Part shown: piece after piece, positions 1 to 9,618 of the stretch
How positions within the stretch are numbered: the first letter of the stretch is position 1
How the letters are laid out: every line of letters begins with the position of its first letter
Assembly (NCBI GenBank): GCA_963422465.1
Contig: OY730172.1
Location: forward strand, 868,001 to 932,000
DNA from: Lichina pygmaea
Lineage: Eukaryota > Ascomycota > Lichinomycetes > Lichinales > Lichinaceae
DNA: 64,000 bases
Direction of reading: 5' to 3'
Notes under the pieces: model-generated
Told to the model about the DNA's origin: nothing
What the model saw: the letters and a program-made list of their open reading frames with translations, nothing else
Database searches by the model: none
Position numbers and translations under genes: made by a program

Positions 1-2783
1 GACGCCGGCGACGGTGTCGTCGATGAAGCTGCACCATGAGCCGGCTGCAGATATGAGCGGGATGCCTGTTTAAGCAAGGACGACGCCGGCGTCGCGTAGG
101 CCGGATCGGAGCTCGTCGACCGGGGCGTGTGGTTGTACGCAGACGACTTCGTTACGCGTCCCGACCGGGGAGCGATGCTGCTGGAACCCTGAGCATGGAG
201 ACGCTGTTGGGCGTTCTGCTGGTATTGAGGCTGGCTCGGTCGCTGGTAGACCCCACCCTGGACGGTCACCTGCGGCGGAGCGTACGACGCGCCGCGGCTC
301 GAGGCCGCCGGTCGCTGTTGCTGCGGGTAGTACTGCTGCGGTGTGGTCGTCTGGCCGTACTGCCCCGGTGGGGGACGACCGACGGGGGTCTGCGACGGAT
401 ATGCCGCCTGCGAGCCCGCCGCACGGATCGCCGACGCCGCCTGGCCACGCGACCCTCGACCGCTCTGCTGGTAGACGATGCCGCCGGTGTTGCTGGATGG
501 TGCACGAGAGCCGTTGACGGCTGGGGTATGCGGAACGGCTGATTTTGGGTAGTGCTGGGCCGAGAGATTCGGTGGCGCGACCGGTGCTCTCGAAGCGGGC
601 GTCTGCGAGCCGTATCCCGACCGTGGCTGATAGCCGCCTGGCTGTGGTGTGTGATACGTGACACCGCTTCCCGGCGCCCGAGCCTTTGCGGGGGAAGGCG
701 GCATAGCATAAGGAGGTGGCCTCAGCTTCGTCCCGCCGTCATCGGGTTCCATGACGCCGCAGTAATTCCTTGCCGGCATCGCGATCTTGCTGCTGAGGTT
801 GAGATCCGCCAGCTGATCGCCGTTCAGCCTGGCGACGGCATATGGCGGCAGCGCGGATACCATGAGGGAGAGCTGAGACCTGAGCAAGTCGTAGACGCCG
901 ACCTCGGCCTGCGACGGGACTGCCGGGGTGCCCATCATGGTGGAGATGGGGTTCTCCTGAGCGACGGTGGATCGGGAGCCGGACGTGAGCGACAGGTTCC
1001 GGATGCGCTGGTACGAGTGCAGCCGCTGCAGCAGCTCCGAAACCTCCTCCAACATGGTGTCCACTTCTCGCTCGTCCACGGAATCACGCGGCGGTGGCGG
1101 CTTCGCTGCGACAAAGTCCTTCTCCGGATCCAACGGTGTCCACGCCTCGACGGCTTCCCTGAAGTCAATGTACTCGTCGTCGAGAGTCTCCATCTCGGAT
1201 GGGTCGATCGGGCCCACCGCTTTCATCTCTCCCAACAAGTAGTACGGAACGACGACCTTCTCGTACTTGTCCCGTCCGATTCGATCCCACCATACCTTGT
1301 TCTTGCAAGCCTCCGGCATTGTCGTCGTCGAATCATCCCTCGACGGGCCGAAACTTGAGTAGACCCGGCGAAAGAGGGCCTCTTCTCTGGCGGCGTTGAA
1401 CGCCGAAGGATCCTCCTCCTGAGGCGGCGGTGGCTTGCTCTCGCCAAAGCTCAAGGCCCTCTCGCGCTGTCGTCGCTTGGCCTCCGGAGAGGTCGGCTGG
1501 GTCGCGGGAGTGATGGTGGTGTAGTTGAGCCAATGGCCGGTGAGCTGGGGCTGGGTCGACTGGCTTCCACGCCGGCTGGATCGGGGCATCGACGACGGAT
1601 CTGCAGGGTTGAACCAGCCGACGACGGGACCACGCGTCATCGTCAGCTTCGAGGGCTTTGGCGGGGTCAATTGGGGCAGCGTCGGCGGAGGCGGAAACAT
1701 TTCGCCGATGGTTGGTATCGGCCTGGCGCCAGAAGGCTCCCGCGTCGGGTGCGCCGGTGTGATCTTCGCTATCGATATGCCGTTTGGAAGCCTCGCGTTC
1801 AGCAGCTGCGATTTCTCATCGACCGCGCCGCCCAACAAAGCCGCGCCGGACGTGCCGGTCAGATGGGCCGAGGTCTGCAGGCTCGAAAAGAGCTGTCTCG
1901 GCTGAGGCGCGCTTCCGAAGAGACTCAGGGCAAAGCTGTCGGTGCGTAGGTCATCGGTGGCACTGGGGATCGCAGACTCATCCGTCTTTGACGCGTTCGC
2001 TGTGAGGTCTGATATCGCGTCCGGGTTCGCGCTAGCGTTAGGGAGGGAAGAATTGTGCACCTTCTCCCTTAGCAAGATGCTGGCAAACACCTTCTTGAAG
2101 GCCAACACGCGAGCCGCCACCTCGCTCTTCGCGCACGACATATCTTGTCCATTTCGCAATGCGCCCGTCGTGTTATTGACTCCCTCAGAAGCCGACAGCT
2201 CCAGCACGCTCGAGCCGGCAAGCTCAACATCCACGGCGACCTCTTTCAAGGAGGAGTACAGGCCGGCCGTGATTTTCGAAGCGATGCTGACCTGGTCGTC
2301 CGTGTTTGCGGACGGTTCGACTCGGGGTCGTTTCAAGTCTCGTTGCGCCGGAGAGGACTCGCCGTCAGCAGACGATGTAAGAGCAGCATCGAGGATGGAG
2401 GGGTTCGGGTCGTGCCTGGAGGCGCATGCAGCGTGTGAGCCTTCGAGCCGAGAGAAACGGAAGGATACAAGCGCCTTGGACCCTGACCGGCTCGCGACCG
2501 CTCGCGCGGTGCGACCAATGCGGTTGCGGGTCGCGGGCGTGGGGTCGCGAAAGGGAAGCTCATCGCACCTCTTCAAAATCGTCAAGACATCCGACAAGAA
2601 GCCAGCAAGCCATGGCCGGTCCCCATGCTCCTGCTCTGCCCGCTTCAGCGAGTCGTCCGTTTCCTCATCCGTCGTGTCTTCTCTTTTCCGCTTTCCGGAC
2701 GATGGCGCTGTCGGGTGACTTTGGCTCGCCGTCGCGACGACAATGCCATCTTCAGCCGACGTGCCGCTGGCTTCATCGGTCAT
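1..2783 (-). CDS. Conserved P/Q/S-rich nuclear protein, family not recognised (3' end off window)
   Basis: One reading frame stays open on the minus strand from an ATG at 2783-2781 (MTDEASGTSAEDG) to the left edge, about 927 codons without an intron; the codon just before the region containing this ATG is a stop in frame. The first 60 residues hold a basic KRKRED nuclear-localisation-like stretch. The middle has ordered-looking blocks: QLFSSLQT near 1900, LNARLPNGISIAKITPAHP near 1770, and a WWDRIGRDKYEKVVVPYYLL block near 1260 followed by LPPYAVARLNGDQLADLN near 830. The C-terminal part (below about 700) is low-complexity P, Q, S, G and Y. The conserved blocks look like a fungal chromatin-remodelling or transcription-associated subunit, but I cannot assign a family. 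Open frames at 2954-3330 on the same strand (for example ELDDWAHRKSPRRFWYKRL) could be upstream exons, so the true start is uncertain. Confidence 0.72.
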   Translation of the reverse strand, partial: MTDEASGTSAEDGIVVATASQSHPTAPSSGKRKREDTTDEETDDSLKRAEQEHGDRPWLAGFLSDVLTILKRCDELPFRDPTPATRNRIGRTARAVASRSGSKALVSFRFSRLEGSHAACASRHDPNPSILDAALTSSADGESSPAQRDLKRPRVEPSANTDDQVSIASKITAGLYSSLKEVAVDVELAGSSVLELSASEGVNNTTGALRNGQDMSCAKSEVAARVLAFKKVFASILLREKVHNSSLPNASANPDAISDLTANASKTDESAIPSATDDLRTDSFALSLFGSAPQPRQLFSSLQTSAHLTGTSGAALLGGAVDEKSQLLNARLPNGISIAKITPAHPTREPSGARPIPTIGEMFPPPPTLPQLTPPKPSKLTMTRGPVVGWFNPADPSSMPRSSRRGSQSTQPQLTGHWLNYTTITPATQPTSPEAKRRQRERALSFGESKPPPPQEEDPSAFNAAREEALFRRVYSSFGPSRDDSTTTMPEACKNKVWWDRIGRDKYEKVVVPYYLLGEMKAVGPIDPSEMETLDDEYIDFREAVEAWTPLDPEKDFVAAKPPPPRDSVDEREVDTMLEEVSELLQRLHSYQRIRNLSLTSGSRSTVAQENPISTMMGTPAVPSQAEVGVYDLLRSQLSLMVSALPPYAVARLNGDQLADLNLSSKIAMPARNYCGVMEPDDGGTKLRPPPYAMPPSPAKARAPGSGVTYHTPQPGGYQPRSGYGSQTPASRAPVAPPNLSAQHYPKSAVPHTPAVNGSRAPSSNTGGIVYQQSGRGSRGQAASAIRAAGSQAAYPSQTPVGRPPPGQYGQTTTPQQYYPQQQRPAASSRGASYAPPQVTVQGGVYQRPSQPQYQQNAQQRLHAQGSSSIAPRSGRVTKSSAYNHTPRSTSSDPAYATPASSLLKQASRSYLQPAHGAASSTTPSPA

Positions 2784-3756
2784 GCTTTGCGCGCGGCCTC
2801 AACAGCGGCCCCCCGGTGGCGGCTGGAGACGGACGGAAACCGAACCAAGGACGCGTTCACTGTGACAAGGCGGGGGGATCGTCAGCGACATGACATTTGG
2901 AGCGGCCGTGTCGAGCATGGGGTTGCTGGGAAACGCGGCGACAGGGGATACCTCTAGCGCCTCTTCGGCCGTCGTCGTCGTTGCGACCTCGGGCCGAAGA
3001 AGCGCCGTCTATCGTAGCTAGGGGGGTGACGAACCGAGTGGTCAGATTTTGAGTTGCTCGGCGCTCTGCTGCCAGTTGGCGACGGTCCTCGTCGAAGTCC
3101 GTCGGCCGTCGTCGGCGTCCCTCGAACTATCTCCACCGTTGGCGAATCTCAGGACCGGCACCATGCACTTTCGACCTCCGCCGTAGCCGCTTGTACCAGA
3201 ATCGCCGGGGGCTCTTGCGATGCGCCCAATCATCCAGCTCCCGGATGCCTCGTGGGGCTGGCGTCGGGGGCTCTGTCGGCTGGTCCGAATGGCGAATGTA
3301 CGCGGACCGCAGGCGCGGCTGTTTCGTCAACTTCTACCTCTCGTCGCGCTCAACAGGCCCCTGACGTAAATATCCGAGTACGTAACGAGAAGTGATGGCT
3401 TCACAGGTCGCTCTGCGGTATTGAGATTGTTCGTTGGAGGAGCCTCAGTTGCCTGCCGTCACTGGAATGGGGGGAGCAGGTCGTGTGCTGGAAGTCTTGA
3501 TCGGAGATCTGAAGTTCTGAGAATGTCGATGGTTGGGACAGGTGTAGGAGTCAAGCCAGTGTGTTTATGACTATTAACACTTGTTTTACCTCGTTACAAG
3601 AATGCAAGGTGGAGGCTCAATGGCGGGCGAGGGAAAGCTGACTAAGGACAGTCACGTGCTAAACGTACCCTCGTACCGTCCGTATGTACTTCCTACCGGC
3701 ACGGTATGCTCGCCAGAGCTTCTTGAGCTGGATTGGGCAGCTCCAGCAACACAAAA
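2784..3756. promoter_or_regulatory. Divergent intergenic region between the nuclear-protein gene and CCT7
   Basis: About 970 bases separate two divergently pointing starts, so both promoters must lie here unless the minus-strand gene has 5' exons in 2950-3330, where two overlapping frames stay open for 60-67 codons. No consensus TATA box stands out. The right part (3400-3756) is less GC-rich than the coding DNA, as expected for upstream sequence. Confidence 0.4.
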
Positions 3757-5972
3757 ATGGCATTTGCAGGACAGACACCGACGATCATCGTGCTGAAGGA
3801 AGGTGAGTTCTCAAGAGCAGAAAGTCTCCGCAGGTGGCATGGGACACCGCTGACTTGCACAGGCACCGACTCGTCGCAAGGCAAAGGCCAAGTTATATCG
3901 AACATCAATGCCTGTTTGGCGGTGCAGGCCACCATCCGAGGGACGTTAGGGCCCTATGGCGGAGATCTTCTGCTCGTCGACGACAAGGGCAGGCAGACAA
4001 TCACGAACGATGGTGCTACGGTGATGAAGGTCGGTCAGGATCGGTGTCGGTCGCCCCTCTCGTGCGGAAGGGATCGCTAATCAGACCCTCACCAGCTTCT
4101 TGACATTGTGCATCCAGCCGCGCGTATTCTTGTCGACATCGCAAGGTCTCAGGATGCCGAGGTCGGGGACGGGACCACGTCGGTCGTGGTTCTGGCGGGC
4201 GAGATCCTCAAGGAAGTCAAGGAATCGGTCGAGCTCGGCGTCAGCACACAGACGATCGTCAAAGGACTCCGAAGAGCGTCGTCGATAGCGGTCAACAAGA
4301 TCAAGGAGATTGCGGTGAACACCACCGACTCGAACAGGAGGGAGGTCCTCGAGAGGCTTGCGGCTACCGCCATGACCAGCAAGCTCATCAAGCGCAACTC
4401 CAATTTCTTCACGAAGAGTGGGTCGTGGAGGTCGATGGCGCGCTACCCTTCGCTGACCGTCTCTAGTGGTCGTCGATGCCGTGCTCTCTCTGGACCAACG
4501 GGACATGAATGACAAGCTCATCGGCATCAAGAAGATACCCGGCGGTGCCCTGCAGGACTCGCTCTTCGTCAACGGCGTTGCCTTCAAGAAGACCTTCTCG
4601 TACGCCGGCTTCGAGCAGCAGCCGAAATCGTTTCGCAAACCGCTGATCGTCTGTCTCAACGTCGAGCTGGAGCTGAAGGCCGAGAAGGACAACGCCGAGG
4701 TGCGGATGGATCAGGTCTCGGAGTACCAGGCCATCGTGGATGCCGAGTGGCAGATCATCTACGACAAGATGGAGGCCCTACACAGGTCCGGAGCGAAGGT
4801 GGTCCTGAGCAAACTGCCCATCGGCGATCTGGCGACGCAGTACGTGAAGATGCGAGGTTGACGGTGATCACTCGGGTTTCGTGCGCTCACCCGACCCGTT
4901 CAGGTATTTCGCCGATCGGGACATCTTCTGCGCCGGCAGGGTCGCTTCGGACGATCTGGAGCGGGTCGTTCAAGCCGTGGGCGCCAGCATCCAGTCGACC
5001 TGCTCCGACATCCAACCGCAGCATCTGGGCAGGTGCGAGCGCTTCGAGGAGCGACAGATTGGCGGCGAGCGCTTCAACTTCTTCGAAGGCTGTCCCAAAG
5101 CCAAGACTTGCACCCTGGTGCTGCGGGGCGGGGCCGAGCAGTTCATCGCCGAGGTCGAGCGCAGTCTGCACGATGCCATCATGATCGTCAAACGGGCGAT
5201 CAAGAACAACAGCATTGTCGCCGGCGGGGGTGCGTGCGAGGTCAGTGTCGTCCAGCTCACTTCGTTGCCAACTCACCGACGATCTGACCGACATGGACCC
5301 CCGACCAGATGGCCACATCCGCCTATCTCCATTCGTACGCCGACAAGAACATCCCGCACAAGCAACAGGCCATCATCAAGGCCTTCGCCAAGGCGCTCGA
5401 GGTGATCCCGAGACAGCTGTGCGACAACGCCGGCTTCGACGCGACCGACATCCTGAACCGTCTGCGCGTCGAGCACGTGGCCAAGGGGAACACCTGGGCC
5501 GGGGTCGACTTTGACAACGAGGGCGTTGCCAACAACCTCGACCGCTTCGTATGGGAGCCGAGTCTTGTCAAGGTCAACGCCATACAAGCCGCGACGGAGG
5601 CGGCGTGTCTGATCTTGAGCGTGGATGAAACGATCAGTACGTCTTCTCTCGCCCGTCGTCCGTCGACCAGTATTCTCCTTCTCTCGAGCTTCCCCCAAGA
5701 CTTTCCGAGAACATACATCCGAAATCTCCGTTCCCCCCCCCCGGTCCCTTTCTGTCCCTCCTCCTCCTCCTCCTGCTCCTCCCCCAATCGCTACACCTTA
5801 TCATCACGTCCCCACCCTCCCCACCCAACTCTTCCTCGCAACTGACGCTATTTTACCCATCAACATAGAGAACGAAGAATCGGCCCAGCCGCAGGGCCCG
5901 CAACGAGGCTTACCACCAGGCGCCGCCCAACGCGCCCTGAGAGGACGAGGCAGGGGGCTTCCGAGACGGTGA
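3757..5972 (+). CDS. CCT7: T-complex protein 1 subunit eta (CCT7), group II chaperonin
   Basis: Subunit of the cytosolic TRiC/CCT ring that folds actin, tubulin and WD40 proteins using ATP. Exons read 3757-3802, 3863-4029, 4096-4417, 4467-4839, 4904-5240, 5309-5636 and 5869-5972, giving 1677 nt and 558 residues with every splice phase closing. The start [16 protein letters not shown] is typical of eta. ATPase landmarks are [25 protein letters not shown], the catalytic [10 protein letters not shown] loop (exon 3) and VAGGGACEM in the equatorial domain (exon 5/6 junction). The apical part carries [11 protein letters not shown] and [20 protein letters not shown]. The C-terminus is a flexible Q/G/R-rich tail ending [10 protein letters not shown], longer than the usual short Gly-rich tail. 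Donors are GTGAGT, GTCGGT, GTGGGT, GTACGT, GTCAGT and GTACGT. Intron 6 (232 nt) is a long C/T tract. Identity is secure; the second donor is the least conventional. Confidence 0.95.
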
Positions 5973-6742
5973 AAGCCATCTCGTCTTCTCCGTACCGTAC
6001 TGTACCGGATGTAGCTTCCCTTCTCCAAGCAATACAAGTCCTTGTAAGCCAACGACTCTGTCAAGACTGGATACGTATCGTACGTACGTACAGTACGTAC
6101 AGTACATACTGTAAATGCTTTCGTCTGCAGGGCGCCTTGGCCTTGGCCGTGCGTGTCGTGATCATCACATGTTTTCGTTGGAGATGTATATACTTCTCGG
6201 GACCTCGTCCAAGGTACCAGTACCAGTACCCATACGTACATACGTACGTGCCCCCACGATGCGATAATTCGGACGTACGAAGGTACAGTAGGGTACGTAT
6301 GGGTACCGTACTGTACTAATCATAGAAGAAGTACGGAAGTACGTACCAACGTCTCCATACTCGTACATCTCCTAAGTTATGTATTGGATATTTCACTTAC
6401 GGAAGTACTGGTATGGCTTGTGGCTCTTCTAGATACAAGGTGGAGAATGCAATGATCGAGTGATGGAACGATGAGATGATGGGATGGTGGTGGTGGTGGT
6501 GGTGGTGGTGGTGGTGATGGTACGGTACAGTACGGTACCGTAATACTGGTTCTTGTGAATGAGACTGAGATAGATAAGATCACGTATGCAGGAAGATACT
6601 CTGTAGGGTGAAGGTGGGTGGCACGAATGGGTGAGTATATCAATAGATAGTTTCTTCAGTCCAATCACCTACCTACTTCCACCAAATATTCCCCCCCTCC
6701 CCAACGAAACAACAACATCCCATTATCGTCTCCACAAGATCA
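5973..6742. other. Convergent intergenic spacer rich in GTAC palindromes
   Basis: The 3' ends of CCT7 and the adenylosuccinate lyase gene face each other across about 770 bases. The spacer holds dense clusters of GTAC/TACGTA palindromes (about 6065-6115, 6195-6375 and 6515-6545) and a GGT trinucleotide repeat at 6486-6516. No gene or RNA could be recognised. Confidence 0.6.
6486..6516. repeat. (GGT)n microsatellite
   Basis: About ten tandem GGT/GTG units lie in the spacer between two convergent genes and are followed by palindromic GTAC motifs. Confidence 0.9.
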
Positions 6743-8753
6743 TCATACATGCAACTCCACCTTCTCCCGTCCGCCTGCAGTGGCTGCCGCTGCCGCTGCC
6801 GCTGCTTGACTCGGCCCGTCGCGATAAGGCTTCAGCGCAAGGTCGACTTCTCCGTTGGGTTGCGTGAATCGGTCGACCTGTTGCGCGGCCCGGCCGGTGA
6901 AGGTGCTCGGGTCGAGCAGGCCATCTAGGTCGGCGTGGATGGGCTCGAAGAAGCCCGATTGCCGGATGCGCTCGATCAGGTCGTTGCTCTTACCCTCTTG
7001 CTTCACCTGCGCCGCGGCTTGGTGGGATAAAATACCTGCAGGGGGAGATCAGTTATTGGGTGGTGGCGGTGGTGGTGGAAATGCGAGAGAAGGAGCGGTT
7101 CAGAGATGGGAGGGGCAAGGTAGGTCCTCGGGAGCTAGAGGGATAGATAAAGAACCAAAAGGAGGGAAAGGGGGGGGGGGGGGGGGGGGCTATAGAGTAG
7201 AAGGCGATAGAGACGAACAGGGACGGCGAGGCAGAATCCCGTGAGAGAGAGCTACATACGAATCTGTTCGTGGGTGTCCTGTCGAGACAAGCCTTTGAGG
7301 ACACAGGCCATGATGATGTTCTCGGTCGCCATCTGTATACCCTCTGTCAGCGGGAGCTTCCATAGCTGACGTGAGGGGGCTGCCTCGGTGATTTCTGCAA
7401 CGCACAAAAGGCAGCTCGTCCTCGATCCTCCGCTTGATCACCTGCTCGTACACGACCAAGCCGTCGCTGATGTTTAACAGCAGCAAGAGACACGCGTCGG
7501 CGCACAGGTACGACTCGGGGATGCTTATCCGTCGGATGGCGCTGTCGTCGAGGCTCCTCTCGAGCCATTGCGCCGCGTACGTGTCGAGCGCTTCCTTGGG
7601 TTTGTTCCTCAAGTACCGGCCGAGCGAGCACAGTCGTTCGGACCGCATCGGGTTACGCTTGTACGCCTGTCGCCGAGAGTCAATCACGGGTGCCCACCAG
7701 AAACACAGAAGACGGAGAAAAAAAATAAAGAAAATAAAACCAGCAGAGTTACCCAGTACCATTGCACTGCTACCAATCTGATCCTTCTCAAACGGCTCTT
7801 CCAGTTCTTTGAACATGGCCAGGTGCCGAATATCCCCGCCGATGCGCTCGCACGTAGCCCCGAACGAGCCGAGCGCGTTCAAGATATCTGCATCGATCTT
7901 GCGCGAGTAGGTCTGGCTGGTGATGGTGAAGGCGGACTTGAAACCAGCTTTCTCGGTGACAAGCTCGTCCAGGCGCTCCACCTTGTCGTGATCGCCGTTG
8001 AAGATCTGCAGGAAAGACGCCTGGGTGCCTGTTGTGCCCTTGACGCCTCGGAAGCGGATGTCGTCCCGCGCTCGCTCCAGGTTGCGAAGGTCCATCAGCA
8101 GATCCTGTATCCACAGACATGCCCGTTTCCCGACGGTTGTCAGCTGCGCCGGCTGCCCGTGCGTGTATCCCAGGCATGCCAGATCTCTGTGCTGCTTGGC
8201 GAAGGAAGAGAGCCTCTCGATGACCCGCGCGAGCTTGGGCAGCACGAGACCCAGCCCATCTCTCAGGATAGTTAGATCGGCGTTGTCAGTGCAGTAGCAC
8301 GATGTCGCGCCCCAATGGATGATACCCGCTGCCGCAGGAGCGCATTGGCCGAAGGTGTGCACGTGAGCCATGACATCGTGTCGTCGTCTCCTCTCTTCTC
8401 CCTCCGCGACGGCGAATTCCTCGTCTTTGATCTCGGCGTGAGCTCTCAGCTGCGCGAGAGCATCATCCGGGATTGGAAGGCCAAGCTCTACGACGAAAAC
8501 AAGTCAACTCAAAATGCACTTACCAACGATCCCCGGGACAAAATCAGCTCGGTTACCTTTCTCAGCTTCGGCCAGCCATATCCAGAGCTTTCGCCACGTA
8601 GAGAAGCGGGTACGAGGCGAGAAGAGCTTCTTCATATCCTCGCCTGCAGCAAAGAGCCATCAGCTGCGGCGCCGTGAGGTGGTGGCAGGGAAAGCAGAAC
8701 TCACTCGCATATCGCGAGTTGAACGGCGTTTGATAGACGTCGTTGTTGGACAT
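6743..8753 (-). CDS. ADE13: Adenylosuccinate lyase, purine biosynthesis
   Basis: Cytosolic homotetrameric fumarase-superfamily enzyme that releases fumarate from SAICAR and from adenylosuccinate (IMP and AMP synthesis). Exons on the minus strand are 8753-8705, 8643-8557, 8487-7760, 7666-7406, 7332-7260 and 7035-6743, totalling 1491 nt and 496 residues with all phases closing. The start [17 protein letters not shown] is the usual fungal one. Key motifs are VMAHVHTFG and [14 protein letters not shown] in exon 3, the active-site segment [15 protein letters not shown], and the superfamily signature [17 protein letters not shown], which spans the exon 3/4 junction. The C-terminus continues past the normal end ([11 protein letters not shown]) with a polyalanine run and [12 protein letters not shown], an unusual tail encoded by a GCC/GCT repeat near 6780-6810. 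Intron 5 (7036-7259) holds a 20-base homopolymer. Confidence 0.96.
7170..7189. repeat. Poly-G tract (poly-C on the sense strand) in intron 5 of ADE13
   Basis: Twenty consecutive G residues on the plus strand lie inside an intron of the minus-strand gene, so the transcript carries a C-tract within the intron. Confidence 0.9.
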
Positions 8754-9415
8754 CCTTGCTAGCTAGCCAGTATGGCTGTGTTTTTCAAGCACTGCTTGAG
8801 AAGTGATAAAGCCCCAGGAAACAGTCAACGCTGCTTCTTTCAAGCGTGAACAGAAATGCTGTGTGAGATGACCACACCAGTGTCCGCCCCAAGCAGAATC
8901 AATGTCTTTGAGATGTGGATAGTAATACCAGTACTCCGTACGTACGTGACTACATACGTCTCCGTGTTGATATCCGATGCACCTCCTCCATCCATCAGTG
9001 ATATATATGTACTCGGTAGACGCAGAAGATCCTCCAAGGGCAGCATAATCACGTGCCCGAGCAACAGTCCGGGTGTGGGTTCAGGGGAAGGCTAAATGCA
9101 CCCCCGCGACATCTCCCGTCTACCACCAGACTGTACGAAGTACTACTACTACTCACACCTCAACTGACAAGAAATAGCACCAGCATCACTATCAGCACTA
9201 TCATCTCCAGCATCACCACCATTAGCATCTTCATCATCCTTCATCTATCCATCCTTCACCCAACAAAGAAAGGAGAGGAAGAACAGGGAAGAAGTGGGAA
9301 AACAGAAAAACATCATGCTAATTTCTCATGTGTGATTGCAATGTCTTCAGTAGTAGAGCTACAGTGCTTGTAATCCTTTCAACAAAAGCCAGAGAGAGAA
9401 ACCTCGGCTCCGTGT

Positions 9416-9455
<40 letters not shown>

Positions 9456-9618
9456 CAAGGCAGATCTGACAACGCAGAAGGGAAACCAAGGATGCATGTG
9501 GAAACTACGGAAAAGAATCTGAAAGAGAGAAGCGAGAAGAAGTTGGGAGACTATAGATTGACTGAAGACATCTAATGCATCCTCCGCGCTCCCTCGTTGC
9601 GAATGTAGAGCGAGAGAT
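8754..9618. other. Spacer between Kap121 3' end and ADE13 5' end
   Basis: About 865 bases contain the ADE13 promoter and the Kap121 3' flank. Visible are a GTAC/TACGTA cluster near 8932-8962, runs of TAC, ATC and CAT triplets near 9140-9250, and an (AC)n repeat at 9417-9452. No gene, tRNA or transposon protein was recognised. Confidence 0.55.
9417..9452. repeat. (AC)n dinucleotide microsatellite
   Basis: Eighteen uninterrupted AC units lie about 165 bases downstream of the stop codon of the karyopherin gene. Confidence 0.95.

Noticed and set aside
552-2718. Several plus-strand frames of 120-270 codons
   Set aside because: They lie antisense to one uninterrupted minus-strand frame of about 927 codons with protein-like blocks; they are GC-rich shadows.
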